From: Diabrotica undecimpunctata
Taxonomy: Eukaryota; Arthropoda; Insecta; Coleoptera; Chrysomelidae
Direction: 5' to 3'
Assembly: GCF_040954645.1 (NCBI RefSeq)
Contig: NC_092812.1
Span: forward strand, 2,232,001-2,296,000
Length of the DNA stretch: 64,000 bases
In this document: positions 45,726 to 56,560 of the stretch, in pieces
Numbering within the stretch: the stretch's first letter is position 1
Layout of the letters: the number at the start of each line of letters is the position of its first letter
Notes under the pieces: generated by a model
The model's input: only the letters and a program-made list of their open reading frames with translations
Told to the model about the DNA's origin: nothing
The model's database searches: none
Translations under genes and position numbers: made by a program

Positions 45726-46181
45726 GTTAATTTAAAATGTGTGCTATTATTTTATTTTACAGTGCATTATTGTATCTATTGTACCTATTATTAATCACAA
45801 TACACACTTTTACATAAAAATTGACAATTAATTAGCGTTTATTTGAAAAAATCTATAATTCAACTGCTAATGACTTTTTCCCAGTCTAAGATCATTTTTA
45901 ATTTACTCAGGCCACTTTATATATACACATGGCAGTCAAAGTGTTAAATCCGAACGTTAATCATAATTATTACCATATATTAAATTTTATTGTTAAAAAA
46001 AACAAAATATAGAAATAAAATTAGGTGGAAGGTGAGTTTAGAGGCTCATAATGAATATATATGTCAAATAGAAAATTAATATATATGTCATTTACTGTAT
46101 TTAAACCTTACGTGTTTTCACTTAGTCTTTTTAATTTTTTTTTCTATAAAAGAAAGTTCTCTATATAAAAATATTTTTCAG

Positions 46182-46403
46182 ACTGGAGTGTACGCAAAAT
46201 ATATAGTGGAAACAAGGGACGTGGTCCCAGGAATAGGAGCTCAAGAAAGGACATATAACGTAACCCTAAAAGTTAATACCCCATTTAAAGCTTTGCCAAA
46301 GTTGAATTTGTTTGGTGCTTTGGAGACTGAGGAGAATTTTTATCACGCCAAGCTATTACTCAACACAAATAGGAGTGATATATCAGTGGACGCTACTACT
46401 GAG
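46182..46403 (+). CDS. internal exon C of the large lipid transfer protein gene
   Basis: A 222-bp exon of 74 codons with ATTTTTCAG acceptor and GTAAAT donor, phase 0 at both ends. It reads TGVYAKYIVETRDVVPGIGA, then ERTYNVTLKVNTPFKALPKL and NLFGALETEENFYHAKLLLN. The V-N-T-P-F-K-A-L-P-K-L segment repeats the T-P-F motif of exon B. N-R-S is a possible glycosylation site. No stop or frameshift. The preceding intron carries most of the nested transposons of this window. Confidence 0.6.
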
Positions 46404-47334
46404 GTAAATATGTTTAGTTTCAGGAGGAGGCATGCTTTTCAATTTCCAGTCGGACACCCCAATTTAAGAGAGGACACTGGTGTTCTTAGTTCATGAACGT
46501 GTTCAGTACACTTTGTTTTCGGGTACATTTAAAGCTTGATTGCGAAAAAAGTAAATACAACAATAAATATATGTATTGTAAAAGTTTTATATATTAAAAT
46601 ACTTTTTTTCTAATTAGATTTCTATATAAGTTTTTATCTTGGGTAATGCCAATTAATAGCAGTCCCCTTCATAGATTATTGATTATGTACATTAGAAAGA
46701 AACTATAATGTTAAAGGGGTTTAATTGTTTTATATGGTCAATGGACACCCAAATATGAAGAAATCGTGGAGTGCTTTTACAGTGAATTTACAGGAGTGAA
46801 TTAGTTCCTATGTACTAGGGTGCTTTTGGGTGAATTTTATGCACCTTTACTACATATACATCTATGGAAATGTATAGAAATTGTTCAAAATTAAAGATCC
46901 TATCGAAATGTCATCACATGTCACGAATTTTGTTAAATTTTTTTTTTGACAAAAATATATTCAAAAAACGAAATACGAAAAAACGAACACATGAACACAC
47001 ACATTTTTTTGTCCCATAACTTTTTTCCATGGAGGTATAGGTATAGGTATTGCTTTACAGAAAAAAGACTTCTATCCTTTCTCTTTGAAATGGCGTTTAG
47101 TAGAACTGGTATGATTCACAGTATCCGAGATATGATTTTTCAAAGTTTGCCACTCGTACCTTTTTTGTGTCAGTTTGCTTATTTTTTCGCAAACATTGTG
47201 TTTTGAATCTTGTTAAAATGTTTAATTTATTGTCTATCCTTTTGTTTTTCTGATAATCATTTTATGTATGGTATTGTTATTTTCCTAATAATGATTTGTT
47301 AACTGAAATCCGGATATTTTAAGAATGGTGGTTT
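46404..47334. other. intron sequence, no gene recognised
   Basis: Open frames in 46188-47206 beyond the exon donor have no recognisable domains. Confidence 0.4.
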
Positions 47335-48504
47335 CCTAGAGATGATTTGAGCTTATTGAATGATTCTTGACATTCCTTTGACCAAAAAATTCTACTCCTT
47401 TCCTCGATAATCTGTTTAGAGGTATGCAAATTTCAGCAAAATTTTGAATAAAACGTCTATAGTAGTTACAAAATGCTACAAATCTTTTTGTCTCTTCTGC
47501 TGTCTTAGGTGTCGGATATTGTTAAATCGTTGCATATTTTGCTTTATCTGATGATACTCGTTCCTGTGAAAGATCATATCCTAAATATGTGACTTCTCTT
47601 TAAAAAAATTGACATTCTTCTGGGTTACGTTTTAGGTTAAACTTTCGACATGTCTCAAATGACTTTTTTAGGTTACCTAAATGATACTTTTCTGATATTC
47701 CTATTACTACTATATCGTCCATGTAAAGAAATGCTTTGTCCGGGATTAAACCTGAAAAAGCTACTGACATCATTCTTGAAAAACTATTCGAGCTTACGTT
47801 TGATTCAAAAGGTAATCTGGTGAATTGAAATGCTCTGTTCTCCGTACTAAACGATGTGTATTTTCTCGATGATTTTTCTAATGGTATTTGGTAAAAACCT
47901 GACATTAGGTCTATACCTGAAAACCATTTTGCTCTCCCTAGTTGGTCTATTTTTGGTAATGGGAATTTGTCTGTGACTATTTTCTTGTTCAGTTGTCTTA
48001 AATCTATGCTTTATTTCCATCTATAGCCTCTTTCGGTACGAGCTCTACCGGGCTATTGTATTCTGATGTAGATGGTTCTACAATTCCTTCGTCTCTCAAT
48101 TTCTGTACTTGTCGGTTTAACTCTTCAGCTTGTGCATGCAGTGCCCTATAATTCTTGATGTATACTGGGGTTTGGTCTTTCACTCTCAGTTTTTGTTCGT
48201 AGAAGTTGTTACATGTTAGCATGTCGTACCTTAGGGCAAATATATTTGAGTATTCCTCACATAAAGATACCAATTCATCGCGTGTGTATTCTGAGATAAG
48301 TGATTTCCGTATTTCCTTCTTCCTATCTTTACTGTCATTGATCAGTCTATATATGCCAAACAATTTAATGTCTAGTGTTCTGATTGTGTTTGTCTCTATC
48401 TTTACCGTTTCGTAGGTTGTATTCAAAAGTTTGATGTACGGATTATTGCTTGAAATAATTGTTCTCGCTATGAATATTCCAGGTAGTATCTCCTGTTGTT
48501 TCAC
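47335..48504 (-). pseudogene. Ty3/gypsy element A: reverse transcriptase
   Basis: From 48504 leftward: a pre-RT region (KLFGIYRLINDSKDRKKEIR; LCEEYSNIFALRYDMLTCNN), then the RT start PVYIKNYRALHAQAEELNRQ and VEPSTSEYNSPVELVPK. After frameshifts, 47905-47600 gives MSGFYQIPLEKSSRKYTSFS, FTRLPFESNVSSNSFSRMMS (the F-G-L block altered to F-E-S) and FLYMDDIVVIG (catalytic Y-x-D-D intact). The RT/RNase H junction (FVAFCNYYRRFIQNFA) lies near 47440, after which the element ends abruptly at about 47335. RNase H and integrase are missing. Confidence 0.75.
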
Positions 48505-48654
48505 TACTCTGTCGTTCTTCAGTATTTGAAAATTTTTTACTATTCCGTAAGTTTCGCATCTAGGCGGTATTATTATTGTGTCATTATCTATGTTATCTAA
48601 AATGTTCGTACTAATATAACAGTCTCTCCGTCGTCTTTAATGTGCATTTTCAGA

Positions 48655-50125
48655 TTAGCGTAGTCCAATATCCATTGAAATTTTAAAATAAAGTAGGTAT
48701 CTCTCAATGATTCCGTTCGTTGGAATGGGAAAGTTAGATTCTACTAATTGAATTATATGTTCAAACCGACGTTCTTTTACTTCTCGTGTTGTTTCGATTT
48801 CTCCCATGGTTTGCAATTCTCCTTTAGTTACTCCTTTTATTTTGAACTTTGTGTTTGGTTTCACATGTTCCTGCATAAAATCTTGTGAACATTTGAGTAT
48901 AGAAATATCGGCTTCTGTGTCTATGATAAATGTATTTGTCTATCCTAGAATTCCTGTTTTCACTTGTACGAAATTTGTTAGGTTTAAGTCTAAGTTGTAC
49001 ATTCCTATTATGTCCTCCTCTCTGGTTTTCTCTATGTACCCTGTATTGTCTATACTCTCTGTGTGTATAGTTTCATTGTTTTTCTTTGCTTTGTTCTGTT
49101 GTTCAAAGGTAGGTCTTCTCCCCTTGTCATATTTGTTGTGATATTCTCTCCTATACTGATGCTGTCCTCTCTTAGCTTCGTAATTTATCCTATAATTTAA
49201 CACTCTTCCTTGTGTATAATTTTCTGTCGCGTCTATCGATAAAAATTTGGACAATAATTCGTGCGTAGTTGTGAAGTTACATGCTTCCAATATTAATGGA
49301 AGGTTTATTGATTATTAGGTTTTTCTGTGTTGACGTTGGGTTTCATTGTTGCAACTACAGTTTCCGTTGTATATTTTTTCGCTAGTTCCAATGGCATTTC
49401 TTCCGCTATGTTTGCAATTTTTAGCTGTTCTGCTAATACTTCAACTTCAAATGCATAGACCGCTGCATCTCTATGTCTTTGTCTTTTCTTTATCAATTTA
49501 GCTATTAATGTCTTTGGACTGTCGCATCTCAGTTCTCTCTTCAGTGCTGCTGCTATTCTTGGGATTGCATCCTCTGTAGTTATAAGGTTTCTGGCCTTAT
49601 TGGTTAATCTTGTCTTTATTAATGTTATTGCTGTTTCCTCGTGTCCTATCGCTATTTTCTCAAGGAGTTCTAATGCATATAAAATGACTGCAGTTTACCT
49701 ACGCTTCCATCAATCTCGCTGAGCAACACCTTGCAATATTTAAAAATTCGTTAATTATAAGAGCCATACTTATTTCTTGCTCTGTGTCCCTTGCGTCGTC
49801 TCCTATATCCTTGTCACTTTCTTCCTTTTCTATTTCCTTGTTGATTAGCTGATGTATTGAGCTGGGAACTACTACTGTTGTATTAACTGCTTGAAACGAG
49901 CGCAAAACTCTATCCTTGATTATGCCAAAATATTTCTTACACGTCTTTCTTTGTTTGTCCGTTTCTCCCAATTTTTCCTTAAATCCTTAAATTTCTTAAA
50001 TTTATGAATTTATTGTATAATTCGACTAATTGTGTCGTCACCTCTTCTTTAATTTCTTTAGTTTTAGGTACTCTTTCTTTACGACTCTTTTGCTTTGCTT
50101 TAATACTTCTTGCGTAATTTCGTCA
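48655..50125 (-). pseudogene. Ty3/gypsy element A: gag and protease
   Basis: The gag pieces (49971-49699; 49496-49305; 49290-48940) include a helical core (CKKYFGIIKDRVLRSFQAVN; IHQLINKEIEKEESDKDIGD) and a basic/Gln-rich tail (RRPTFEQQNKAKKNNE) without a zinc knuckle, as in errantivirus-type gag. The protease follows: FIIDTEADISILK, where the catalytic Asp-Thr-Gly reads Asp-Thr-Glu, so it is probably inactive, then 48876-48655. Multiple frameshifts. Confidence 0.6.
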
Positions 50126-50126
50126 A

Positions 50127-50387
50127 TTATTTCCTGATCACCATATACAGCAAAGATCGAGGACCATATTTTAATTTCAGTACTCTTCCAAATTTGGGCT
50201 GCTGATTTTTTAACTCGTCCAAACGACCGAACTTGTTATAAAATACGGATGAGATTCCTTTAGTCATCTCTAGATCTTGGGCAACACAGTGGGCTAGAGA
50301 GACGTTATGCGAAACAATAAAAAGATCCTGCTGAACTTCTGTGGTCACGCCAAATCTAGCACTCTTTTTCTTTACGTAATTTGACAT
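50127..50387 (-). CDS. macro-domain ORF (ADP-ribose hydrolase-like), 3'-truncated, in env position
   Basis: ATG at 50387 lies about 38 bases past the pol stop (50425-50427). The frame is open for 86 codons: FGVTTEVQQDLFIVSHNVSL, AHCVAQDLEMTKGI (the N-V/S-L-A-H-C-x-A-x-D-x-x-M-x-x-G-I signature of OARD1/TARG1-type macro domains, in which this region contacts ADP-ribose), VFYNKFGRLDELK (the F-K-K-K-F-G equivalent), then YGPRSLLYMVIRK, matching the strand before the usual K-K-x-x-x-H-K-P-T. The domain is cut there at the junction with gypsy A, losing roughly the last 60 residues. Such enzymes remove ADP-ribose from proteins or acyl-ADP-ribose. Why a retrotransposon should carry one is unknown; counteracting host ADP-ribosylation is speculation. 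No lesion exists before the truncation. Confidence 0.65.
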   Translation of the reverse strand: MSNYVKKKSARFGVTTEVQQDLFIVSHNVSLAHCVAQDLEMTKGISSVFYNKFGRLDELKNQQPKFGRVLKLKYGPRSLLYMVIRK

Positions 50388-50424
50388 AAATTCATTAAAA
50401 CTTGGTCGCCGGGCATCTTTGATC

Positions 50425-51764
50425 TCATGTTAAAGGGTTCGTGCTTCTTCTGTTCATTAAAAGAGCATATGGTGCAAGATGATTTATGTGAACTACTTTT
50501 GGTTTACCTTTCGGCAGCTTCTTAATTCGGTGTATTACGTTATTTAGTCTCTTTTTAATTTCATTCGGACCTTCCCATTATCTTTGTAATTTGGAAGACA
50601 AGCCTCGACGACGTTGTGGATTATAAAGCCAAAAAAGATCACCTACTTCATAGCTTTCACTCTTGCATCAAGAATCGTATTGATCTTTTATTCTGTCACT
50701 GGCTAACTGGATGTGTTGTCGGGCAAGTTCATGAATGTGGTTCATTCTTAACTCCAGGCGGTCGACATATTTTTCGCTTGCAACATGTTCTTCGAAAGGT
50801 CTGCAGCCAAACTCTAGGTAGCAGGGCAAACGAACTTCACGACCTAACATCAGGCAGGTTGGAGTCTGGCCTGTAGTTTCATTCACGGCTGAGCGGTGGG
50901 CCATTAAGAATTAATGAATGTGCTGGTCCAAATCTCTCTGATGTTCTGATACAACTTTGGACAGGTGTTTACCCATGGTTCGGTTCATCCTCTCGACCAT
51001 TCCATCTGATTGAGGATGCAGGGGGTGTCCTTTTGGTCTTGTTGACACCAATCAATTTACAAACTTTTTGAAAAAGGGTCGACTTGAAGTTTCGCCTTTG
51101 GTCGGAGTGGATCTCCAAGGGAACACCAAATCGGCTAAAGTATTCTTCAACAAGTACCTCTGTAATGGTAGCAACTTCTTGATTTGGTATAGCCTAGGAC
51201 TCAGTCCATTTCTTAAAGTAATCCATGGCTACCAGGATATATTTATTTCCATCATTCATCTCTGGAAGTGGACCTGCAATGTCGATTGTTACTCTTTTTA
51301 TAGGACTACCAACATTGTACTGTTTTATGGGTGCCATCTTTTTACCAACTGGACCCTGGATTACTGGTTGCACACAGTTCACATTTCTGGCACAATCTTC
51401 TTACATTATTTTTACAGTTTACCCAATAGAACCGTTCTCGAACCTTTTACAAAGTCTTAGTAATACCAAAGTGTGCACCTAATGCACCGTCACGCAACTG
51501 ACGCAATTCTTCTGACACTTTACTTTTAGGTACAATTAACTGAAGCTTAGATTCTGTACCATCCTCGTTCTCAAAGGTTCTATACAGAAGATCATCTTTT
51601 AGCACTAGGCAATTCCATTGGCTCCAGTAACACTTGACTTCTGGACTACATGCACTAATGTCTTGACAAGGAGGTCTTTCACTTCGACGCATCCAATCCA
51701 ATACTCTTTTTAGATGGATTTTCTGCTTGAGCGCCTTGTAGCTGTTGAGGCTGCCATAGATCAT
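50425..51764 (-). pseudogene. Gypsy element B integrase
   Basis: 51764-51447 holds the region before and within the zinc-binding N-terminus (RRSERPPCQDISACSPEVKC; LRQLRDGALGAHFGITKTL with the H-x-G-H/A-H-F-G pattern). 51382-51194 begins the core: VTIDIAGPLPEMNDGNKYIL, VAMDYFKKWTE (first Asp). The second block (VPLEIHSDQRRNFKS) is in another frame; 50904-50668 includes HRSAVNETTGQTPTCLMLGR. The C-terminus gives YEVGDLFWLYNPQRRRGLSS, a stop, then KVVHINHLAPYALLMN, ending at 50425. Five or more frameshifts; inactive. Confidence 0.75.
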
Positions 51765-51777
51765 TAATGACGGTGGT

Positions 51778-53110
51778 TCATCTCACAGGGCAAAGTTGTT
51801 CTCCTAATTTAAGACAGTTATTACACTTTGCACTGTATGGCCCTCTTGACTGAACATCATCATTTAAATGACTTTTTCCAGCCCGGTGTTCGATCTGTTC
51901 TATCTTTTTGACTGTTGTATTATTTTCTTGCAATTCACGGCGAATGTGACCTACGTCGCCAACGTTCCTAGATCTGGGTTCAGGTTTCTTCAGCATCGTG
52001 TTACGAACTACTTTCCGTAAGATTTCCTCCAAACGTTTATCGTTTTTTTTTCGTCGCTTTCTTCAGAGGTTTGTACTCGATAGCTCCGTGAAGCTCGACT
52101 AGCTGTCTCGTGTTCCAAGGCAATGGCAAGTGCTTCTTCTAAAACTTTTGGTCTTGCTAGTCTTAAAGCTTTCTCTAGTTTACTGTCTCTCAACCCATTA
52201 ACGAAGGTATCTACAGCAATTTCTTCCAAAATGTTGTCTGGTACCTCCGGATAAGCCAACCGCGCTATACGAGCAAAATCTGCTTTAAACTCTTGCAAAT
52301 TTTCACTTGCTCATTGAATTCTACTTCTAGTTGTGCGTTGTAGACTTGTTGTGGATGGGCATATCCGTAATGCTTTTCTAGTCAAGTGAACAAGGTCTGA
52401 TAACATTTTTCTTGGCCCTTAGGAATCGATCTTAGGATACCCGCAGCATCACCTTGTAAAGCAGCAGTCAAGGAACAGCCTTTTTTTGTTCTGTCCAATG
52501 ATTGGCTGTCGGAATAGCTTCAAATTGTCTAAGGTATATGGACCAAGAAGGCTTTTCATCAAATGGTGGCAATTTGAATCTCATATGATGTGTCGTTTCG
52601 TCTCTAGGTGATTCGTCTTTCACTGTCGGATCTAAAACTACTGCATTAACTGGTGATAACATTTTGGTATTAGTTATCATATTCTTTAATTGTTTGATCT
52701 TCTCTTCTACGTCTTCTATCTTGTCGTTTACATTTTTCTGTATATTATCGAATGTTCTAGAAATTTCTTCAAATTTCTCATTGTTCTTACTACATACTTC
52801 GTCGAAGCTTTTAGAAACATTTTCGAATTTTTGGTCGTTTTGTCTTGCTGCTTCTTTAATAATTTGAGACGTTTAATTGCATCTTTCATCATTCTTTCTA
52901 GAACTATCTTCGATCATTTGCGAGACATTTTTAAATTTTTCATCAAATATTTTCGTTAAAAATGCTTCTTCTGTTGATTGAAACTGAAATGTCTCTGGGT
53001 CATCTCCATTCTTGTTGAAAACAGTCTTCAGTCGTCCTTGAAGTATCTTCTTGGACCCGCTGCAGTCTTCATCGCGTTGTTCTAGTTGCTCACGCAACTG
53101 TTTTACTGAA
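51778..53110 (-). pseudogene. Gypsy element B gag with SAP-like N-terminus and coiled coil
   Basis: 53097-52873 begins MREQLEQRDEDCSGSKKILQ followed by GRLKTVF, a SAP-type helix-extended loop-helix that in other proteins binds nucleic acid. After a stop come heptad-rich repeats (KNVSQMIEDSSRKNDER; FENVSKSFDEVCSKNNEKFE; ISRTFDNIQKNVNDKIEDVE), then the gag core 52680-52468 (MRFKLPPFDEKPSWSIYLRQ; FEAIPTANHW) and 52298-52008 (ADFARIARLAYPEVPDNILE; FVNGLRDSKLEKALRLARP). The tail 52032-51778 has a cysteine pair CNNCLKLG, a half zinc knuckle. It jumps straight to integrase, so protease and RT are deleted. Confidence 0.7.
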
Positions 53111-53232
53111 TGTTCTACCAGCAGAATCTTTGGTCAGGTACACACGTACTTTTTTAAATGTTCTTTTGTACAAAGATCACTACCGAACTACGCGGATATT
53201 CCCGACAAACAATCATTTTTGAAAGTTCAAAA

Positions 53233-53671
53233 CTTACTACTTACTTAATCAGTAGACCCATTTGTACCTTTCGGTGTTGGGCCGTTTAAAATACAATTCA
53301 TTACATTACACTATTTGACGGTCTTCTGAGGTGTCCTAGCTCTTAACGAACTTTCTCCATTCCTTCCTATTGGATGCCATCTGTGTTGCTTCCTGCCAAG
53401 TCTTACCCTTACTCTGTAGTATCTGCGAGATGTCACTGTTCCATTCTTTAATGGGTCTTCCTCTTCTGTTCTTCCCTATTGGTTTGGCGTCCCACACTCT
53501 TTTAACTTGTCTATTATTGTCCATCCGGGTTAGATGTCCGAACCATGCCAATTTTTTCTCTTTGATTGTCTCGAGTATCGGTTTGATTTTGAGTCTTTCT
53601 CTTATTTCTTCATTTCTGATTCTATCAGTTCTTTTTACTCCTATCGTTCTTCTGAGATTCCTATACGATAG
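53233..53671 (-). mobile_element. LINE 3'-end fragment with 12-bp TSD
   Basis: GAAAGTTCAAAA flanks it at 53221-53232 and 53672-53683. It encodes the C-terminal KLAWFGHLTRMDNNRQVKRV and GRPIKEWNSDISQILQ and ends in a TAAGTAAGTAGTAAG tail. It sits in the leader of gypsy B. Confidence 0.8.
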
Positions 53672-53751
53672 GAAAGTTCAAAAGTCTTTTTCAAAAGTCA
53701 CTGCTGAATTCATTTTTAAATAATCAATTATCCTCACACCGTGACACCAAC

Positions 53752-53985
53752 TGTACTGTTTTTAAATAAAACCAGCGGTTCTAATTTATTTAAATAAATT
53801 TATTTAAAAGTTTACAGTATGGTAGTATCTTAACAACTAAGTTTTAACTCATAAAAGGCCTGCTTATATATACAAGTTATTATGTACTATAATACTCTGG
53901 AGTAGTCCACCTCTATCCTTTCCGTCAAAAGCGCATCGAGAATGCCAACGATCGAATATTGATCATACTTCTAAGTACTGTGACA
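53752..53985 (-). repeat. probable 5' LTR of gypsy element B (234 bp)
   Basis: Minus-strand ends TGTCACAG and CAGTACA (TG...CA), with AAATAAA-type polyadenylation signals near 53800, followed immediately by GTTGGTGTCACGG, a primer-binding-like sequence. No matching 3' LTR was seen in the window. Confidence 0.55.
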
Positions 53986-54019
53986 CGTACCACGCATCGA
54001 AGATGGGCTATTTTGTTAT

Positions 54020-54028
54020 AATATATAC

Positions 54029-54112
<84 letters not shown>
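54020..54112. repeat. (TA)n(GA)n compound microsatellite
   Basis: About 72 bp of TA followed by about 20 bp of GA. Confidence 0.95.
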
Positions 54113-54113
<1 letters not shown>

Positions 54114-54571
54114 TTTTATATTTGAGGATGGACATAAAGACACAAAGGATACACAGTATACCGGAAACCAACACATACCGACAGATATTTACATGCATCT
54201 TTACATCAACATCCTACACAATTACATTCTGTCACTAAAACTATGATTTTAAGATCCGAAAGACTAATAGACAAAGAACATCAAAATAAAGAAATGCATA
54301 ATATGAAAACAGCGTTAAAAAAACCGGCTTCTTAACATATACCATATTTTTTTCCACTTTAACTGTAACATTACTTCAATATTCAGGGCTGTTGGTTATT
54401 CTATGACTTTGTATTGACAGTACAATTAGATTTAAAAATATTTTTGTTATGGTTTCCTTATGTATTATCTATATTGTATTTTGTTTGTGGATTTATTGTA
54501 ATAAGTCGTGATTGTGGTAACATTCTGCATTCTGTATATTACTAGGGTACATAATCTATTTTAATTTTCAG

Positions 54572-54727
54572 ATTGACAACGGTCGGTTGGAGTTTACATC
54601 TCTCTTCCATGTCACAACTCCGTCCATTAACATTCCATCTTGTAAATTAAGACTGACAAAATTATTCTCAGAAGCAAATAATTACGTTGATGTTAATGTA
54701 AAGATGCCGCAGAAACTGACAAGTGAT
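54572..54727 (+). CDS. internal exon D of the large lipid transfer protein gene
   Basis: A 156-bp exon of 52 codons with AATTTTCAG acceptor and GTAAGT donor, phase 0 at both ends. It reads IDNGRLEFTSLFHVTTPSIN, then IPSCKLRLTKLFSEANNYVD and VNVKMPQKLTSD. V-T-T-P-S-I-N matches the T-P motif position of exons B and C. Following exon C it keeps the frame. The downstream exon was not found; the gene continues beyond or into the transposon-rich right end. A 105-codon open frame that reads through the donor is incidental. Confidence 0.6.
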
Positions 54728-55042
54728 GTAAGTATAAAAGTTTGTCGTAGTTTGTTTTCCAAAGTTTTAACGTGTGCATTAATAATTATCTGCAAGGTAA
54801 CAATTAAAAAAGTAGTTGAGGGGCTGAGAGACAAAGTCGGTAGAGTAGAGACAAAGGAACACGTTATAAAGATACACCAAGCATGGTGTAAATTAAGCGA
54901 ATAATCTGTATAACAGTTATTTAGTAATAAATAAGCTTTTTCCCAGGTTGGTTTTGTTTCCTCGAAATAATAGGTAAAAATTATTAAATAGAAATGTTTT
55001 AAAAATTTATAATGTTCTTTTATTACTATTATTATTTGTTAT

Positions 55043-56560
55043 TTAATATTTTTTAAATAGTAGCAAATCTATTTTGTCATTTTCATTTGTAATCCTATAT
55101 AGTTTCCACGCATTGATAACTGTCACCTTTATCATATGGGTAAAGAGTACCCACCACCATTTTTTTCCATGTATGCCGATTCTGTAATTATTTACCCCTT
55201 CATCGAGTAAGTCCACACGCCCCATTGATAAATTGTAGGATTTAAATAACTGAGGTTGTGACACTGCTACTTTTTCTTTTTTTTTGCACACCAACGCTTC
55301 ACTTGTGCAAGAGGTTCTATGGTATCGTAATTGGTACCCATGGTTACAGCACTGTTGTCGTTCCATCTTACAAATAATATACAACTTTCTTCATCGTAGC
55401 AATGATCATAATATCCACGATCTTTTTTCTTCATTTCTTTGCCTTGTATAAGAGGATATTTTTTGATACGATTATCACGAACTGTACTCGTAGCTCTGAT
55501 ACTTTTTTGTTTCAATGTCACTAAAAGTTTATAACTTGCAAAATAGTTATCGAAAAATATTATGTGATCAGTTGGAACTGTAATAATACTCAGGAGGTCT
55601 AAAACAACTTGTGATCCTAGTGGCAGTTTAGACTTTTTCGGTTTCATCTGTTCTTCGTTAGCTGAAGGCTTAGCTCCGCAGTACGTATCAAAAGCATAAC
55701 AGTCGCCAGTAGAACTGCACAACATCCAATCCTTGTAGCCAAAACGTACTTGCTTTGATTTGATGAATTGCTTGGCCGAATGGTGGCCAAAGTATTTGAC
55801 CATTGCCTAATTGATGGATTAATTTTCATGAAAAATGCCCTATTTTTGAAACTTAGCATTGAGTAAATCTATAAGCGGTCGTAGTTTAGACATTTTATCA
55901 ATTTTATTGAGTTTAGTATTGTCTGCCAAATGTATATACTTTTTAATTTCTGTAAACCTATGTCTGCTCATTGCGTTGGAAATAAATTCAGATCTTCATC
56001 TAAATTCCAATATATCCTTTCACGAGGTAATTTATGGTACCCGGTAAAAAGAAGAATTCCAACAAAAATTTTAATCTCATCTTTTGTAATTATAAAATGA
56101 TGATCATTGGAGGCTGTTGCGTACAGATTGGTTTGCTCTACAATATGATTTAAAACTTCATCATCAAATAACTTTTCAAAAACGTAGTTAGTTCTCCAAG
56201 CTCAGCTTTTACCTTTTTAATTCGTTTATAGCTTCCATTGCTATCATTGATGCTTGTATTCACTGTTTTACGACATTATTTGGAATCTCTGGGCTTCTTC
56301 AGTAAGTTCTTTTTTGGAAGTTTGTTAGATGTCAATTCCCTCTTTAATGATTTTATTTGTTTGGACAATGAAATGTCATCATTTGTTTCATCCAGGTGAT
56401 CTCTATTATTAAAATCATCGTGGTTAGGATCATCCACCCTTCTATAGTCATCCTCATCTTCGGACTCATCAGTAATAACTTCAAGTTCTCCAGGAACATC
56501 GTGAAGAATTTTGGTTGTTATCAAATCATCTTCATCAAACTCCTCCTCATCCGTTTGGTA
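55043..56560 (-). pseudogene. second piggyBac transposase (different family), decayed
   Basis: The acidic N-terminus (56524-56276: ILHDVPGELEVITDESEDED) leads through frameshifts to MSRHRFTEIKKYIHLADNTK and LRPLIDLLNAKFQK. The catalytic core reads SIN-stop-AMVKYFGHHSAK where I-D-E-A-M is expected, so the first catalytic Asp is Asn and the next codon is a stop. The rest is long and clean (55803-55267): VRFGYKDWMLCSSTGDCYAF, GSQVVLDLLSI, HIIFFDNYFASYKLLVTLKQ (second Asp), YDEESCILFVRWNDNSAVTM. After a frameshift come SMGRVDLLDEGVNNYRIGIH (third Asp region) and WWWVLFTHMIKVTVINAWKL to 55043. The C-terminal cysteine-rich domain is missing. Much less decayed after the first catalytic residue than before it. 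Confidence 0.8.

Larger units (their letters stand above)
37714..45943 (+). mobile_element. piggyBac element expanded to 8.2 kb by nested insertions
   Basis: TTAA at 37710-37713 and 45944-45947 flank inverted ends ACACTTTGACTGCCA and TGGCAGTCAAAGTG, the TTAA target and C-A-C-T-T-T-G end style typical of piggyBac. The transposase at 40846-42607 lies inside. Nested within are the inverted-repeat element 37821-40334, a LINE fragment 40376-40624, a (TA)n tract, a GAAAC repeat and two LINE pieces (43085-45725). Confidence 0.7.
50126..53985 (-). mobile_element. Ty3/gypsy element B with 5' LTR, RT deletion and a 3' macro-domain ORF
   Basis: Minus-strand order: LTR (53985-53752), leader with primer-binding-like TTGGTGTCACGG, a LINE insertion, gag with SAP-like and coiled-coil N-terminus, a deletion removing protease/RT, integrase, then a separate macro-domain ORF. 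The 3' end is cut at about 50126, where gypsy element A begins. Confidence 0.7.
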
